From Streptococcus mitis (GTDB taxonomy: Bacteria > Bacillota > Bacilli > Lactobacillales > Streptococcaceae), in NCBI RefSeq assembly GCF_002005545.1, contig NZ_LBMT01000001.1, forward strand, positions 1,820,301-1,884,300: a stretch of 64,000 nucleotides of DNA, written 5' to 3'. The notes below the pieces were generated by a model that saw nothing but the letters and a program-made list of their open reading frames with translations, was not told the DNA's origin and did not search any database. Positions within the stretch are counted from its first letter, which is position 1. Every line of letters begins with the position of its first letter. Below are positions 54,996-64,000 of this stretch, piece after piece. A program made the translations under genes and the position numbers.

Positions 54996-55901
54996 ATGGA
55001 AAACCTATATCCATTTGGAACTACATTTAAGTACCTGCGCGAAGCACGAGGCCTCAGCCTAAAGGAAGCCGCCTCAGATATCGTATCACCACAGTTCCTA
55101 AGTCAATTTGAAAAAGGAGACAAGGGAATTTCACTTGAAAACTTTGCCAAACTGTTAATTGTTATCGGAGTTGAATGGAATGATTTTGTTCTCGCCTATG
55201 CAAATAAAGGTGGAGATTGTTTAGAATTACCTGCTATTGAATTTGGCAAACATGTGGTCCATGAAGAAGATATCCTCACTTATGTTGAAGAATACGAAAA
55301 ATTATTTGATGTCTATCTAAAAGACAATCCACTTCAAGCAGAAATGATTTTCAAATCTATTAAATTAAGACACTATCCAACCATAGCAAAGAGTCCAGAA
55401 ACTGTTGCCAGAATTCAAAACATTATCAATCATTTAATGAAATCGGATGTCTTTAATAGCATCGAACTTGAAATTTATCGCGTCATCGTCAATCATTCTC
55501 CTATGGAACTTATTGACCATATGAGCAAACAATTACTACTTATGTACAAAGAAAGTGCTAATACTGACACCTACATCCGTATTTTAAATGCTCTCACTTT
55601 CTCCGCAAAATACTTCTCTGAACTGGGGTACTATCAAAAGGCTGATGAGATTATTAAAAAAATTAAATCACTTCAGACCTTCGAACGAGGCTACCTGGCT
55701 ATTCCCCTCATGTTCCTAGAAGTTGAACATGTTTACAATCAATTTAGATGGAATAAACCTGAGGCTATTCCCTTAGCAAAAAATTTATTTAATTATCTTC
55801 AAAGCGCAAAATTTATTGATCAGCAATACTACTCTAATTTTATCAACGCCTTCACTTATCATTGCCATGCATTAAATAAGACTGGAATTGATTTATTCTA
55901 A
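54996..55901 (+). CDS. Rgg/MutR family transcriptional regulator
   Basis: A 301-residue regulator with an N-terminal XRE-type helix-turn-helix (YPFGTTFKYLREARGLSLKEA then FLSQFEKGDKGISLENF) and a C-terminal all-helical TPR-like domain that in Rgg proteins binds short peptides. AAGGAG lies seven bases before the ATG and a TATAAT -10 just upstream. It is divergent from the two choline-binding genes and so is a good candidate to control the island. No short SHP-type pheromone gene was recognised next to it. Confidence 0.85.
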   Translation: MENLYPFGTTFKYLREARGLSLKEAASDIVSPQFLSQFEKGDKGISLENFAKLLIVIGVEWNDFVLAYANKGGDCLELPAIEFGKHVVHEEDILTYVEEYEKLFDVYLKDNPLQAEMIFKSIKLRHYPTIAKSPETVARIQNIINHLMKSDVFNSIELEIYRVIVNHSPMELIDHMSKQLLLMYKESANTDTYIRILNALTFSAKYFSELGYYQKADEIIKKIKSLQTFERGYLAIPLMFLEVEHVYNQFRWNKPEAIPLAKNLFNYLQSAKFIDQQYYSNFINAFTYHCHALNKTGIDLF

Positions 55902-55904
55902 TCA

Positions 55905-55938
55905 TCAAAAAAGTTGCTCCATTTTAGGAACAACTTTT
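55905..55938. terminator. Terminator between the Rgg gene and the SDR gene
   Basis: AAAAAGTTG-TCC and GGA-CAACTTTTTT hairpin between convergent genes. Confidence 0.82.
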
Positions 55939-56694
55939 TTATTTATAATTAAAAGTTTCCCCTGCCAGCTTATCAGCTAGCTTGGGAAAGAGAGTATAAA
56001 ACTTATGGGCTAGGTTCAACAAGACAGGAAGATTGAGTTCTCGTTTGTTTTTTCCTATAATCTTGACAATCTTTTTAGCCACTGCATCTGGTTCTAGCAG
56101 GAAGCGGTCAACCGACTTGAGATAGGTTCCATCTGGATCGGCCTGGTCAAAAAATCCAGTGCGGATTGGACCTGGATTGACTGTTGTCACATAGACTCCA
56201 TAGGGCATAAGTTCGAGGCGCAAAGCATTTGAAAAACCAATAGCCGCAAACTTAGTCGCTGAGTAAAGACTGGACTTGCCAGTAGCAATCAAACCTGCCA
56301 TACTAACAATATTGATGATATGGCCTTTTCGACTTTCCTTCATTCGAGCCGCAAGACGACGAGATAGATTCATCAGGGCAAAGGTATTGACCTCAAACAT
56401 CTGATGAATATCTTGGTCGGAAATCTGGTCAAATTCCTCAAAGATCCCGTAACCAGCGTTGTTTATCAAAACATCAATCTTGCCATAGCGGTGATAGAGG
56501 TCTGCTACCAGAGTTTCTAAGGCTGAATCATCGGTAATATCGATTTCAATCAATTCTGCATGGGGATGGTCTCCGTAGAGTTGGGCTAATTTTTCCTTAT
56601 TTCTACCAAGCAAGATGAGTTGGTCATTTTGCAAGAGTTTGACCATTTCTTGGGCTAGGCCACCGCTAGCTCCGGTAATGAAAATAGTAGGCAT
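55939..56694 (-). CDS. Short-chain dehydrogenase/reductase
   Basis: A 251-residue SDR. The cofactor motif is TGASGGLAQEM, NNAG follows, and the catalytic Ser-Tyr-Lys appears as SMAGLIATGKSSLYSATK. The acidic residue after the second strand is missing, with GRNKEKL in its place, which favours NADP(H). The substrate is unknown. It follows rnz by 20 bases in the miaA-hflX-rnz operon. Confidence 0.88.
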   Translation of the reverse strand: MPTIFITGASGGLAQEMVKLLQNDQLILLGRNKEKLAQLYGDHPHAELIEIDITDDSALETLVADLYHRYGKIDVLINNAGYGIFEEFDQISDQDIHQMFEVNTFALMNLSRRLAARMKESRKGHIINIVSMAGLIATGKSSLYSATKFAAIGFSNALRLELMPYGVYVTTVNPGPIRTGFFDQADPDGTYLKSVDRFLLEPDAVAKKIVKIIGKNKRELNLPVLLNLAHKFYTLFPKLADKLAGETFNYK

Positions 56695-56714
56695 ACTTAT
56701 CCTTCCCCAATCTT

Positions 56715-57644
56715 TTAGATTTCCACTTCTTCCAAGTCTTTGACCACATGGACATTTTCAAAAACACTAGCAGCGTCTTTTTTGAGCTTGCTGATATCTT
56801 TTGAGAGAAAACGAGCACTGATGTGGTTGAGCAAGAGGCGTTTGGCACCTGCTTCTACTGCTACTTGTGCAGCTTGCATATTAGTAGAGTGGCCATGGTT
56901 ACGAGCAATTTTTTCATCACCCTTGCCATAAGTCGATTCATGGACAAGGACATCGGCATTGACAGCCAGACGCACACTGGCATCCGTTTTTCGAGTGTCT
57001 CCTAAAATAGTGATAATTTTACCTGGACGTGGGGCTGAGATATAGTCTGCTGCCTTGATTTCAGTCCCATCTTCTAAAACAACGTCCTGACCGTTTTTGA
57101 TTTTCCCAAAAAGTGGGCCAAATGGGACACCTGCCGCCTTGAGTTTTTCAGCATCCAGCGTTCCTTCCAAGTCCTTTTGAATGACACGATAGCCAACACA
57201 GAAAATAGTATGATCCAGCTCCTCTGCATACACAGTGAATTTATCGGTCTCAAGGATTTTTCCTAAAGAATCTTGGTCAAACTCATGAAAATGAATACGG
57301 TAAGGCAGGCGCGAACCTGACACACGAAGACTGGTTAAGACAAATGACTTGATCCCTTGCGGTCCATAGATCTCCAAATCTGTCTGCTCTTCATTGGCCT
57401 GAAAGGCACGACTAGAAAGGAAACCTGGCAAGCCAAAAATGTGGTCTCCATGCAGGTGGGTGATAAAGATTTTGCTGACCTTACGTGGTCGAATTGTGGT
57501 TTCCAGAATGCGATTTTGCGTACCTTCTCCACAGTCAAAGAGCCAGACTTCGTTAATCTCGTCCAAGAGTTTCAGGGCGAGACTGGAGACATTGCGGGCT
57601 TTAGAGGGCTGACCAGCCCCCGTTCCTAAAAATTGAATATCCAT
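56715..57644 (-). CDS. rnz: Ribonuclease Z
   Basis: A 309-residue metallo-beta-lactamase-fold endonuclease that trims the 3' ends of tRNA precursors. The metal motif is [13 protein letters not shown], the protein begins with [15 protein letters not shown], and other ligands are in LGDTRKT, VHESTYG and [10 protein letters not shown]. The length is that of the bacterial short form. Confidence 0.95.
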   Translation of the reverse strand: MDIQFLGTGAGQPSKARNVSSLALKLLDEINEVWLFDCGEGTQNRILETTIRPRKVSKIFITHLHGDHIFGLPGFLSSRAFQANEEQTDLEIYGPQGIKSFVLTSLRVSGSRLPYRIHFHEFDQDSLGKILETDKFTVYAEELDHTIFCVGYRVIQKDLEGTLDAEKLKAAGVPFGPLFGKIKNGQDVVLEDGTEIKAADYISAPRPGKIITILGDTRKTDASVRLAVNADVLVHESTYGKGDEKIARNHGHSTNMQAAQVAVEAGAKRLLLNHISARFLSKDISKLKKDAASVFENVHVVKDLEEVEI

Positions 57645-57658
57645 TCGATACTTTCTAA

Positions 57659-58282
57659 TTAATCAATATATAACATAGCTATGCGATTTTCCGATCGGAA
57701 ATAGCGCTTGCCAGAAAAAGCTGTGGCTTCTTGTAATAACTCCTCTTGGCTGTAACCTTTAAGACGCTTGCGACCATCAGACAAGCTTTCCAAATCAGTC
57801 AAAGCTGTGAGACTATCCATGCTAACAACTTCCTCATCTCCAACAGCCTTCATGTAAATCTTGCCAGATTCTTCAAAGACTAGTTGATGGGGGAAAATTT
57901 GCGCAATCTCAAAGAGCAAGTCATCTGAAATCTTCTCCTCATTTTCAGAGAAAATTCTACCCAGTCCCTCACTCTCATAACAAAAACCAAAGGATTTACC
58001 AGACAGATTTAGGCGAATAAAGGGCTTGTTTTCTAAGGTGAAACTTGGATCAGCATTGTAGAGATTCAGTTCCTGACTGACTTCTGCAAAATAATCCGTC
58101 GCAGCCTCAGGACTTTTTTTCTGGTAGAGTTCTGCAAAGTAAGCATTGACCACGCTAGGTGGAGGAGTGATCAGTGCCAACTGCTCTTGCTCTGTTCTAC
58201 CAGCTAGAAGTTGATCCAGATAGACCTTATCCAGACTTGTATAGCCCCCATATTTTAGAGCCAACGTTTTAATATCAGTCAT
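57659..58282 (-). CDS. Conserved hypothetical protein between hflX and rnz
   Basis: A 207-residue soluble protein with no motif I can name. It has an acidic N-terminal half and [20 protein letters not shown]-like beta/alpha segments. It overlaps the end of hflX by eight bases and lies 14 bases before rnz, so it is translated with them. This position is shared with S. pneumoniae. Confidence 0.75.
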   Translation of the reverse strand: MTDIKTLALKYGGYTSLDKVYLDQLLAGRTEQEQLALITPPPSVVNAYFAELYQKKSPEAATDYFAEVSQELNLYNADPSFTLENKPFIRLNLSGKSFGFCYESEGLGRIFSENEEKISDDLLFEIAQIFPHQLVFEESGKIYMKAVGDEEVVSMDSLTALTDLESLSDGRKRLKGYSQEELLQEATAFSGKRYFRSENRIAMLYID

Positions 58283-59513
58283 AAAATTCCTCTAACCTCC
58301 ATTTATTTTTCTCGGAAATGTAGCCTGTAATTACTTCGCCGTCCTCCTGATAATCGCGTTCTTCAAGAATCGCAACACTTTCTAAATCATGAATCTTATA
58401 GGACTTTGAAAAAGGCACGCGCAGGGTAAAAGATTCAAAAATATCCTTGATTTTCTCTAAAAACAAAGCCTGCAAATTCTCACGACTATCCTCAGACTTG
58501 GCAGAAATGAGGGCATAAGGCGTTTGGGTAGGCGTGAAATCCTCCACCAAATCCGCTTTATTATAAAGGGTCAGACGAGGAATATCTTCCATGTCCAGAT
58601 CTTTCATGATGGACAGAACTGTTTTTTCATGCTCTTCGTGGTAAGGATTGCTGGCATCGATAACATGAACCAGAAGGTCTACATGCTTGCTTTCTTCCAA
58701 GGTCGACTTGAAACTGGATACCAACTCTGTCGGCAAATCTTGGATAAAGCCAACTGTATCTGTCAAAGTTACTTGAAGATTGCCTCCCAGATGGATACTC
58801 TTAGTCGTCGCGTCCAGAGTCGCAAATAATTCATCTGCTTCATACTGGGTCTTGCTGGTCAAGGTGTTCATGATGGTTGACTTCCCAGCATTGGTATAAC
58901 CAATCAAACCAATCTTAAAGGTGCTTGACTCCAGACGTTTTTCTCGAACTGTCGCCCGATTTTTCTCAACCACCTTGAGCTGGCGCTCGATATCCGTGAT
59001 TTGGTTGCGAACGCTACGACGGTTCAGCTCCAGCTGGCTTTCACCAGGTCCACGGGAACCAATTCCCCCTGCCTGACGACTGAGCATAATTCCCTGACCA
59101 ACCAAGCGAGGCAAGAGATATTTGAGCTGGGCTAGGTGGACTTGTAGCTTCCCTTCATGGCTTCGAGCCCGCATGGCAAAGATATCCAAAATCAACTGCA
59201 TACGGTCAATCACCTTAACACCCAGAACTTCTTCTAGATTGACATTTTGCCGTGGAGTCAAACGGTTGTTGACAATGACAGTAGTAATTTCTTCTGCATC
59301 CACCATAAGGGCAATCTCTTCCAACTTACCAGAGCCGACGAAGGTCTTGGAGTCATACTTTTCACGTTTTTGTCTGTAGCTATCTACAACAACTGCCCCT
59401 GCCGTTTTCGCTAAACTAGCCAATTCTTCCATGGAAAGATCAAAATTGTCCATGCCCTGCAATTCCACACCAATCAACAAGACGCGTTCCTCTTTTTTCT
59501 CCGTTTCAATCAT
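58275..59513 (-). CDS. hflX: GTPase HflX (ribosome-splitting)
   Basis: A 412-residue GTPase that binds the 50S subunit and rescues stalled or heat-damaged ribosomes. The N-terminal HflX domain includes [10 protein letters not shown] and [17 protein letters not shown]. The GTPase has G1 [10 protein letters not shown]3 [10 protein letters not shown] and G4 NKAD. It overlaps the stop of miaA by eight bases. Confidence 0.95.
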   Translation of the reverse strand: MIETEKKEERVLLIGVELQGMDNFDLSMEELASLAKTAGAVVVDSYRQKREKYDSKTFVGSGKLEEIALMVDAEEITTVIVNNRLTPRQNVNLEEVLGVKVIDRMQLILDIFAMRARSHEGKLQVHLAQLKYLLPRLVGQGIMLSRQAGGIGSRGPGESQLELNRRSVRNQITDIERQLKVVEKNRATVREKRLESSTFKIGLIGYTNAGKSTIMNTLTSKTQYEADELFATLDATTKSIHLGGNLQVTLTDTVGFIQDLPTELVSSFKSTLEESKHVDLLVHVIDASNPYHEEHEKTVLSIMKDLDMEDIPRLTLYNKADLVEDFTPTQTPYALISAKSEDSRENLQALFLEKIKDIFESFTLRVPFSKSYKIHDLESVAILEERDYQEDGEVITGYISEKNKWRLEEFYD

Positions 59514-60390
59514 CTAAAAACTCCTCTATCTGGCTTAAAATGCGGTCTTGCACACCAGCTTCTCCAATCTGATAAAAGGTGACCTGCATGCGATTACGGA
59601 ACCAGGTTAACTGACGCTTGGCAAAACGGCGGGTCGCCTGTTTGAGACTCTCACTAGCTTCCTCCAAGGTCTGCTCTCCACAGAAATAAGGAAAGAGTTC
59701 CTTATAGCCAATTCCTTTAGCAGCCTGCACATCTGGATAATGGTCAAACAACCACTTGGCTTCGTCTAGAAGTCCAGCTTCAAACATCAGGTCCACTCGG
59801 TGATTGATACGTTCATATAATTGACTGCGTTCATCATCCAAGCAGATAATCAATGGTTCATACAAGGTCTCTTGATTTTCCAAATCCTGACCAAAATGGG
59901 CGATTTCCAAGGCACGCATAGCACGACGACGATTAAACTGGGGAATCTCAAGGCCAGCTTGCTCCACAAGATGAGCTAATTCCTCATCTGTATAAGGCTC
60001 CAAGCTAGCCCGATAGGCCAAAATTTCCTCATGGGGAGTCTCCCCACCTAGGTGGTAGCCTTCAAGCAAGCTCTGGATATAAAGCCCAGTCCCACCGGCT
60101 ATAATGGCTAGCTTGCCACGGCTGTGAATATCCTCAATAGCCATCTTAGCTTCTGAAACAAAATCAAAAGCCGAGTAAGACTCGGTTACCTCTCTAACAT
60201 CGATTAAATGATGGGGAACAGCTGCCTGCTCTTCTGGACTAGCCTTGGCCGTCCCAATATCAAGTCCTCGATAGACTTGCTGGCTATCTCCACTAACCAC
60301 TTCGCCATTAAAACGCTTGGCCACTTCAATGGCAAGGGCTGTTTTTCCAACAGCAGTCGGTCCAACAATCACAATTATTTTTGTTTTCAT
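59506..60390 (-). CDS. miaA: tRNA dimethylallyltransferase
   Basis: This 294-residue enzyme adds the dimethylallyl group to A37 of tRNAs reading U-starting codons. The P-loop is [11 protein letters not shown], with [17 protein letters not shown] and [11 protein letters not shown]. The start is ATG 60390 with AAGGA upstream, since the frame open to 60441 has no such site. It is first of the miaA-hflX-rnz-SDR operon. Confidence 0.95.
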   Translation of the reverse strand: MKTKIIVIVGPTAVGKTALAIEVAKRFNGEVVSGDSQQVYRGLDIGTAKASPEEQAAVPHHLIDVREVTESYSAFDFVSEAKMAIEDIHSRGKLAIIAGGTGLYIQSLLEGYHLGGETPHEEILAYRASLEPYTDEELAHLVEQAGLEIPQFNRRRAMRALEIAHFGQDLENQETLYEPLIICLDDERSQLYERINHRVDLMFEAGLLDEAKWLFDHYPDVQAAKGIGYKELFPYFCGEQTLEEASESLKQATRRFAKRQLTWFRNRMQVTFYQIGEAGVQDRILSQIEEFLDD

Positions 60391-60510
60391 CTTTTTTCCT
60401 TGAAAAATTCCCATTTTTTCGTTACTATTATTATAACACAAAAAGGTCAGTCAGAAAAATGTGACCTCTTGAAGAGGCTGGCTGATTGAGAATATAAAGG
60501 AGGAAGACTC

Positions 60511-60681
60511 ATGGCTAAAGGATTCGCTAAAGGTCTTGTAACAGGTGTCGCAGGAACTGTCGCTGCACTTGCAGGCGCGGTATACGCATTTAAAAAGAAA
60601 GTAATCGAACCAGAAGAGCAAAAAGCAGCTTTCATCGAAGAAAACCGTAAAAAAGCAGCTCGTCGTCGCGTATCACGTTAA
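60511..60681 (+). CDS. DUF3042 family small protein
   Basis: A 56-residue protein with AAAGGAGGAAG before its ATG. It begins MAKGFAKGLVTGVAGTVAAL, has one hydrophobic segment, and ends in a Lys/Arg-rich tail (AARRRVSR). This matches DUF3042, a short protein of lactobacilli and streptococci of unknown role. It lies divergent from miaA and has its own terminator. The strong ribosome-binding site and codon use suggest high expression. Confidence 0.8.
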   Translation: MAKGFAKGLVTGVAGTVAALAGAVYAFKKKVIEPEEQKAAFIEENRKKAARRRVSR

Positions 60682-60685
60682 GAAA

Positions 60686-60722
60686 CAAAAGAAGTTGGGA
60701 TTTATTTCTCAACTTCTTTTTT
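60686..60722 (+). terminator. Terminator of the DUF3042 gene
   Basis: AAAAGAAGTTG and CAACTTCTTTTTT hairpin. Confidence 0.85.
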
Positions 60723-60732
60723 CTATTCTTTT

Positions 60733-60897
60733 ATACTCAATGAAAATCAAAGAGCAAACTAGGAAGCTAGCCACAGATTGCTCAAAGCACTGTTTTGAGA
60801 TTGTGGATAGAACTGACGAAGTCAGCTCAATACATGGTTTTGAGGTTGTAGATGAAGCGACGCTGACGTGGTTTGAAGAGATTTTCGAAAAGTATTA
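60733..60897 (-). repeat. BOX element, A-B-B-C form
   Basis: On the minus strand it reads a boxA end (TAATACTTTTCGAAAATCTC and CACGTCAGCGTCGC), a partial boxB, a full boxB (TGACTTCGTCAGTTCTATCC) and boxC. The outer TAA coincides with the stop codon of thyA. Confidence 0.85.
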
Positions 60898-61734
60898 AAT
60901 TGCTAGGTCAAACTTCAACTGTGGCTTGACAGGGTCATAATCCACCAACTCAAAATCTTCTGCTTTAATATCAAAGAAATTGGTCTTATCTGGCACATTC
61001 AATACCAAACGTGGTTGGCAGTTTGACGGCTCCCGACGAAGCAATTCCTCTGCTTGTTCAAATTGATTGTCATAGATATGAAGGTTGTTGATAAAGTAGA
61101 AGAACTTCCCAACCTTCCAGCCAAAATGCTTGGCAATCATCATTTGAAGAGCCACATACTGCATAGCATTGATGTGGTGGGCCACTAGCATATCATTAGA
61201 ACGCTGGGTCAAGGTCGCATCCAGATAAATTTCCCCATCTATACGGCGGACATCAAACATGGTCTGAAAGGCACATGGGAGCAGTCCATCGGTTTCTTCG
61301 AAAGCTTGGTAATCCCAGAGTGATATGATATTGCGACGGTTCCAAGGGTTGGCTTCCAACTGCTTGAGAAGCTTATTGATGATATCGTGTTTCTTAACAA
61401 CGGCACCATAGCGCTCACCAATGGTTCCAGTATCACCCACTTCCCAGTCATTCCAGTAGTGAACATTGTACTTGTCATTGAGCACTTCTAGGCTATTGGA
61501 CTGGTCTTGGTAAATCCAGAGCACTTCTTTGATAGCTGATTTGATGGCAATAGGACGCAAGGTTGTGATGGGGAATTCTCCTTTAGATAAGTCGTACTCG
61601 GAAAAGGCACCCGTTACATACTTGGAATTGGCAACAGTTCCATCCTTGTACTTGGGACGGGCCTGCTCAGAAAAAACACCATCTTTGAGGATTCGTTCAA
61701 TATTTTCTTTAAAAATCGTATCTGCTTTTGTCAT
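60895..61734 (-). CDS. thyA: Thymidylate synthase
   Basis: A 279-residue enzyme that methylates dUMP to dTMP with methylene-tetrahydrofolate. The nucleophile Cys is in [10 protein letters not shown] and the dUMP site in [26 protein letters not shown] is also conserved. The gene ends in a BOX element that supplies the TAA stop. Confidence 0.96.
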   Translation of the reverse strand: MTKADTIFKENIERILKDGVFSEQARPKYKDGTVANSKYVTGAFSEYDLSKGEFPITTLRPIAIKSAIKEVLWIYQDQSNSLEVLNDKYNVHYWNDWEVGDTGTIGERYGAVVKKHDIINKLLKQLEANPWNRRNIISLWDYQAFEETDGLLPCAFQTMFDVRRIDGEIYLDATLTQRSNDMLVAHHINAMQYVALQMMIAKHFGWKVGKFFYFINNLHIYDNQFEQAEELLRREPSNCQPRLVLNVPDKTNFFDIKAEDFELVDYDPVKPQLKFDLAI

Positions 61735-61777
61735 TCTCTCTCACCTCATTTATTGTCCTAACTAGTATAGCATAAAA

Positions 61778-61828
61778 AAAGAAAGGAGGAAAATCACTCG
61801 CTTCTGGAAAGCAATTTTCTCCTTTTTT
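61778..61828 (-). terminator. Terminator of gki
   Basis: AAAGGAGAAAAT and ATTTTCCTCCTTT pair, followed by a long T run on the minus strand. The loop is about 19 bases. Confidence 0.7.
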
Positions 61829-61831
61829 ATT

Positions 61832-62791
61832 TTACTGCAATACAAGTGATGCTGCTCCGATAACTCCAGCGTCATTTCCTAGAGTTGCAAGAGCCAATTT
61901 AGTGGATGTGCGTACTTGTGGGAAGCTATTTTCGTCGTAGACTTTTTGAACACCTTGTAGAAGGAATTCTCCCGCAGCTGATACACCACCACCGATAACG
62001 ATTGTTGATGGGTTGAGGATTGAACCGATGTTGGCACAAGCGATTCCCAAGTAGCGTGAGAAGTTACGGTAAACGATCAAAGCAAGGTCGTCTCCTTCTT
62101 TTGCGAGATCAAAGACAGTCTTAGCAGTTACTTCTTCTCCGTTATCAATCAAGCGTTTCAAGGCTGCATCGCCTTCGTATTCATCGGCATAGCGACGAGT
62201 CAAGTTGACAATTCCTGTTGCTGAAGCAACTGTCTCAAGACAGCCTTTTTTACCACAGGTACATGCGATTGGTTGGTCAAAGTCAACAGTGATGTGGCCA
62301 AGCTCACCTGCTGCACCAGCAACACCATGAAGCAATTTGCCTTCTGCGACGATACCGCCACCAACACCTGTACCGAGTGTCATAAAGACAACATCTGGTT
62401 GGTTATCTCCAGCACCCATCCAACGTTCACCAAGAGCTGCTACGTTAGCATCATTATCGATGAAAAATGGAATACCCAAGGCTTTTTCAATCTTCTCTTT
62501 GATTGGTTGAAGGGTTTTCCAGTTCAAGTTGTAGGCACCAATAACAGTTCCTTTTTCACGGTCAACCACACCTGGTGATCCCATTCCAATACCTTGGAAG
62601 TCCGCTGCTACCAATCCAAGCAAGTCCAAACGGTGTTGAATAGACTCAATCATATCATCAACGATATGACTTCCGTCATCCAAAATATTAGTCTTGATAG
62701 ACCATTTTTCTTGGATTTCTCCTGCTGTTGTTAAGATTGCAAATTTGATAGAAGTTCCACCAAGGTCAATCCCAATAATCTTTTGACTCAT
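61832..62791 (-). CDS. gki: Glucokinase (ROK family)
   Basis: A 319-residue ROK sugar kinase that phosphorylates glucose. The ATP site is IGIDLGGTSIKFAIL, the sugar site FFIDNDANVAALGE, and the ROK zinc motif CTCGKKGCLE is present. Of the tandem ATGs at 62794 and 62791 the second is chosen, being six bases from AGGAG. The length is that of the pneumococcal gene used in MLST. Confidence 0.95.
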   Translation of the reverse strand: MSQKIIGIDLGGTSIKFAILTTAGEIQEKWSIKTNILDDGSHIVDDMIESIQHRLDLLGLVAADFQGIGMGSPGVVDREKGTVIGAYNLNWKTLQPIKEKIEKALGIPFFIDNDANVAALGERWMGAGDNQPDVVFMTLGTGVGGGIVAEGKLLHGVAGAAGELGHITVDFDQPIACTCGKKGCLETVASATGIVNLTRRYADEYEGDAALKRLIDNGEEVTAKTVFDLAKEGDDLALIVYRNFSRYLGIACANIGSILNPSTIVIGGGVSAAGEFLLQGVQKVYDENSFPQVRTSTKLALATLGNDAGVIGAASLVLQ

Positions 62792-62837
62792 CATATTCTC
62801 CTTTTTCATTATGAATTAATTGAAAATGCTTACAGTA

Positions 62838-62866
62838 CTAGTATAACAAAATTCACTCATTTATGC
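62838..62866 (-). promoter_or_regulatory. Promoter of gki
   Basis: On the minus strand TTGCAT, 17 bases and TATACT lie about 50 bases before the start codon. Confidence 0.6.
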
Positions 62867-62916
62867 AAAGGTTTGCGTGAATGAATTATAAGGAATTTTT
62901 CGCCTACCAGTATCTG

Positions 62917-64000
62917 TTAGTCATCTAAATGATTAATTGCATAGTTAGCTTCTTCCTCTGTAAAGCCATCTATAGAAGAGGTCAATTGATTGATGAGACG
63001 AGACTTAGACATATTAAATAATTTTCTATAGTTCTTAGCATTAAATAAGGCATTATATTTATAATCGGCTTCTAAATGATCAACCGCATATTGAGCTGCA
63101 TCATTTGAAAATTTATCAAAATCAGAAGTTAATTGTCTATACATACGTTTTTTTGACATGTGGAATAACGAATTATAACTTTTTGCCTTTCCTAAAGCAG
63201 CAGAATATTCACTATTGCTATCATTACTAGAAGAAGCTATGCTTGCTTGACCTTCCTTCCAAACTCCGTCAGCTCCAACATAATAACGTCCACCATCAAC
63301 CCATTCATTGACAGCCATTTTACCATTCGATTTTAAATAGTAATTTCCTTGCCATGTACTATAAGCATAAGATCCATCGGATTTCAAGTAATACCAAGCT
63401 TGATAGGTAGCATCATAAACCCATTCATTGATAGCCATTTTACCATCTGATTTCAAATAGTAGTTCCCTTGCCAAGCATTGCGAGCATAAGAACCATCGG
63501 ATTTCAAGTAATACCAGGCTTGGTAAGAAGAGTCATAAACCCATTCACCTTTAGCCATTTTACCGTTTGATTTAAGGTAGTAAGCTCCTTGCCATGTACT
63601 GTAAGCATAAGATCCATCGGATTTCAAGTAATACCAAGCTTGATAAGAATCATCATAAATCCATTCGCTCTGGGCCATTTTACCGTCTGCTTTCAGGTAA
63701 TAACTTCCTTGCCAAGTATTTTTCACTGGGTTTCCATTTCCATCAAAGTAGTACCAAGCACCGTCCTGCTTAACCCAACCACTTGTTGTAGATGAAGTTG
63801 TGTTGGTTTGAGCCGCAGTTGCTTGTTTTGCTTTAAAGGCACCCTTAGGAGCATTTTTCAATTCGCAAGCCACACCATCATGATCGCGGTCTAACTTGGC
63901 AGAATAACCAGGATCCCCCTCATGAAGATCCGAATAGCCATTAGCCCAAGCTTCCATACAGCTAGAAAAATGGATGTTTTCTTCTGCTAAAACTGGTTGT
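62917..64000 (-). CDS. Choline-binding protein with excalibur and Ltp domains (partial)
   Basis: The 5' end lies beyond the window. The frame is open to the edge and starts in what looks like the end of a signal peptide (QPVLAEE). Next is an excalibur calcium-binding motif (SCMEAWANGYSD through DRDHDGVACE), then eight or so choline-binding repeats (WQGNYYLKSDGKMAINEWVY), and at the C-terminus two Ltp-type repeats of about 45 residues (AKSYNSLFHMSKKRMYRQL and NYRKLFNMSKSRLINQL). The ATG at 63957 is internal. It stands at the place of the S. pneumoniae surface-protein gene next to gki. Confidence 0.85.
   Translation of the reverse strand, partial: QPVLAEENIHFSSCMEAWANGYSDLHEGDPGYSAKLDRDHDGVACELKNAPKGAFKAKQATAAQTNTTSSTTSGWVKQDGAWYYFDGNGNPVKNTWQGSYYLKADGKMAQSEWIYDDSYQAWYYLKSDGSYAYSTWQGAYYLKSNGKMAKGEWVYDSSYQAWYYLKSDGSYARNAWQGNYYLKSDGKMAINEWVYDATYQAWYYLKSDGSYAYSTWQGNYYLKSNGKMAVNEWVDGGRYYVGADGVWKEGQASIASSSNDSNSEYSAALGKAKSYNSLFHMSKKRMYRQLTSDFDKFSNDAAQYAVDHLEADYKYNALFNAKNYRKLFNMSKSRLINQLTSSIDGFTEEEANYAINHLDD

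Overview
The window is chromosomal DNA from a mitis-group Streptococcus, close to S. pneumoniae. The evidence is the pneumococcal-type gene order (gki-thyA-miaA-hflX-rnz; typA-murD-murG-divIB-pyrF-pyrE; copY-cupA-copA-spxB), choline-binding surface proteins, BOX repeats, and genes for the two H2O2-linked oxidases SpxB and LctO. S. pneumoniae, S. pseudopneumoniae and S. mitis cannot be separated by eye. No rRNA, tRNA, CRISPR array or intact insertion sequence was seen.

Layout. 0-7.3 kb: the end of a DegV gene, a BaiN/HI0933 flavoprotein, a DUF1697 gene, a MerR/TipAS regulator, an SNF transporter, manA and a GH1 phospho-beta-glucosidase. 7.4-13.5 kb: decayed accessory DNA. It holds a SemiSWEET gene with a stop in its PQ motif, a bacteriocin-type ABC exporter behind the last piece of a radical-SAM/SPASM enzyme, and a lactococcin-972-type ABC operon whose bacteriocin gene is gone. 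The last two stand behind duplicated promoters. 13.7-27.9 kb: spxB, the copper operon, a thiamin block (thiD, thiE, thiM, thiW, two tenA genes, a YkoE-type ECF transporter, three TPP riboswitches) and lctO.

28.05-31.08 kb is an AT-rich island that looks like an undescribed RiPP cluster. It has two 40-41 residue precursors with the same leader core (FLFEEIEEI) and a C-terminal Cys, a terminator-like hairpin, an M50 protease with an RRE-like N-terminus (frameshifted at an A7 run), an E1/ThiF-like adenylating enzyme with a membrane domain, and a small membrane protein. I regard this as the most likely new system in the window.

31.3-44.6 kb is core: a polar amino-acid ABC transporter, pyrE/pyrF with a PyrR attenuator, divIB-murG-murD, typA, rsuA, a rhodanese-like protein, yqgQ and a LysR regulator. 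44.7-55.9 kb is a second accessory island. It encodes a beta-helix/double-AAA+ protein, four membrane or secreted proteins of unknown role and two choline-binding proteins, one with a SEC10/PgrA-like domain, and is divergent from an Rgg regulator. 55.9-64 kb is core again (an SDR, rnz, hflX, miaA, thyA, gki) and ends in a choline-binding protein cut by the window edge.
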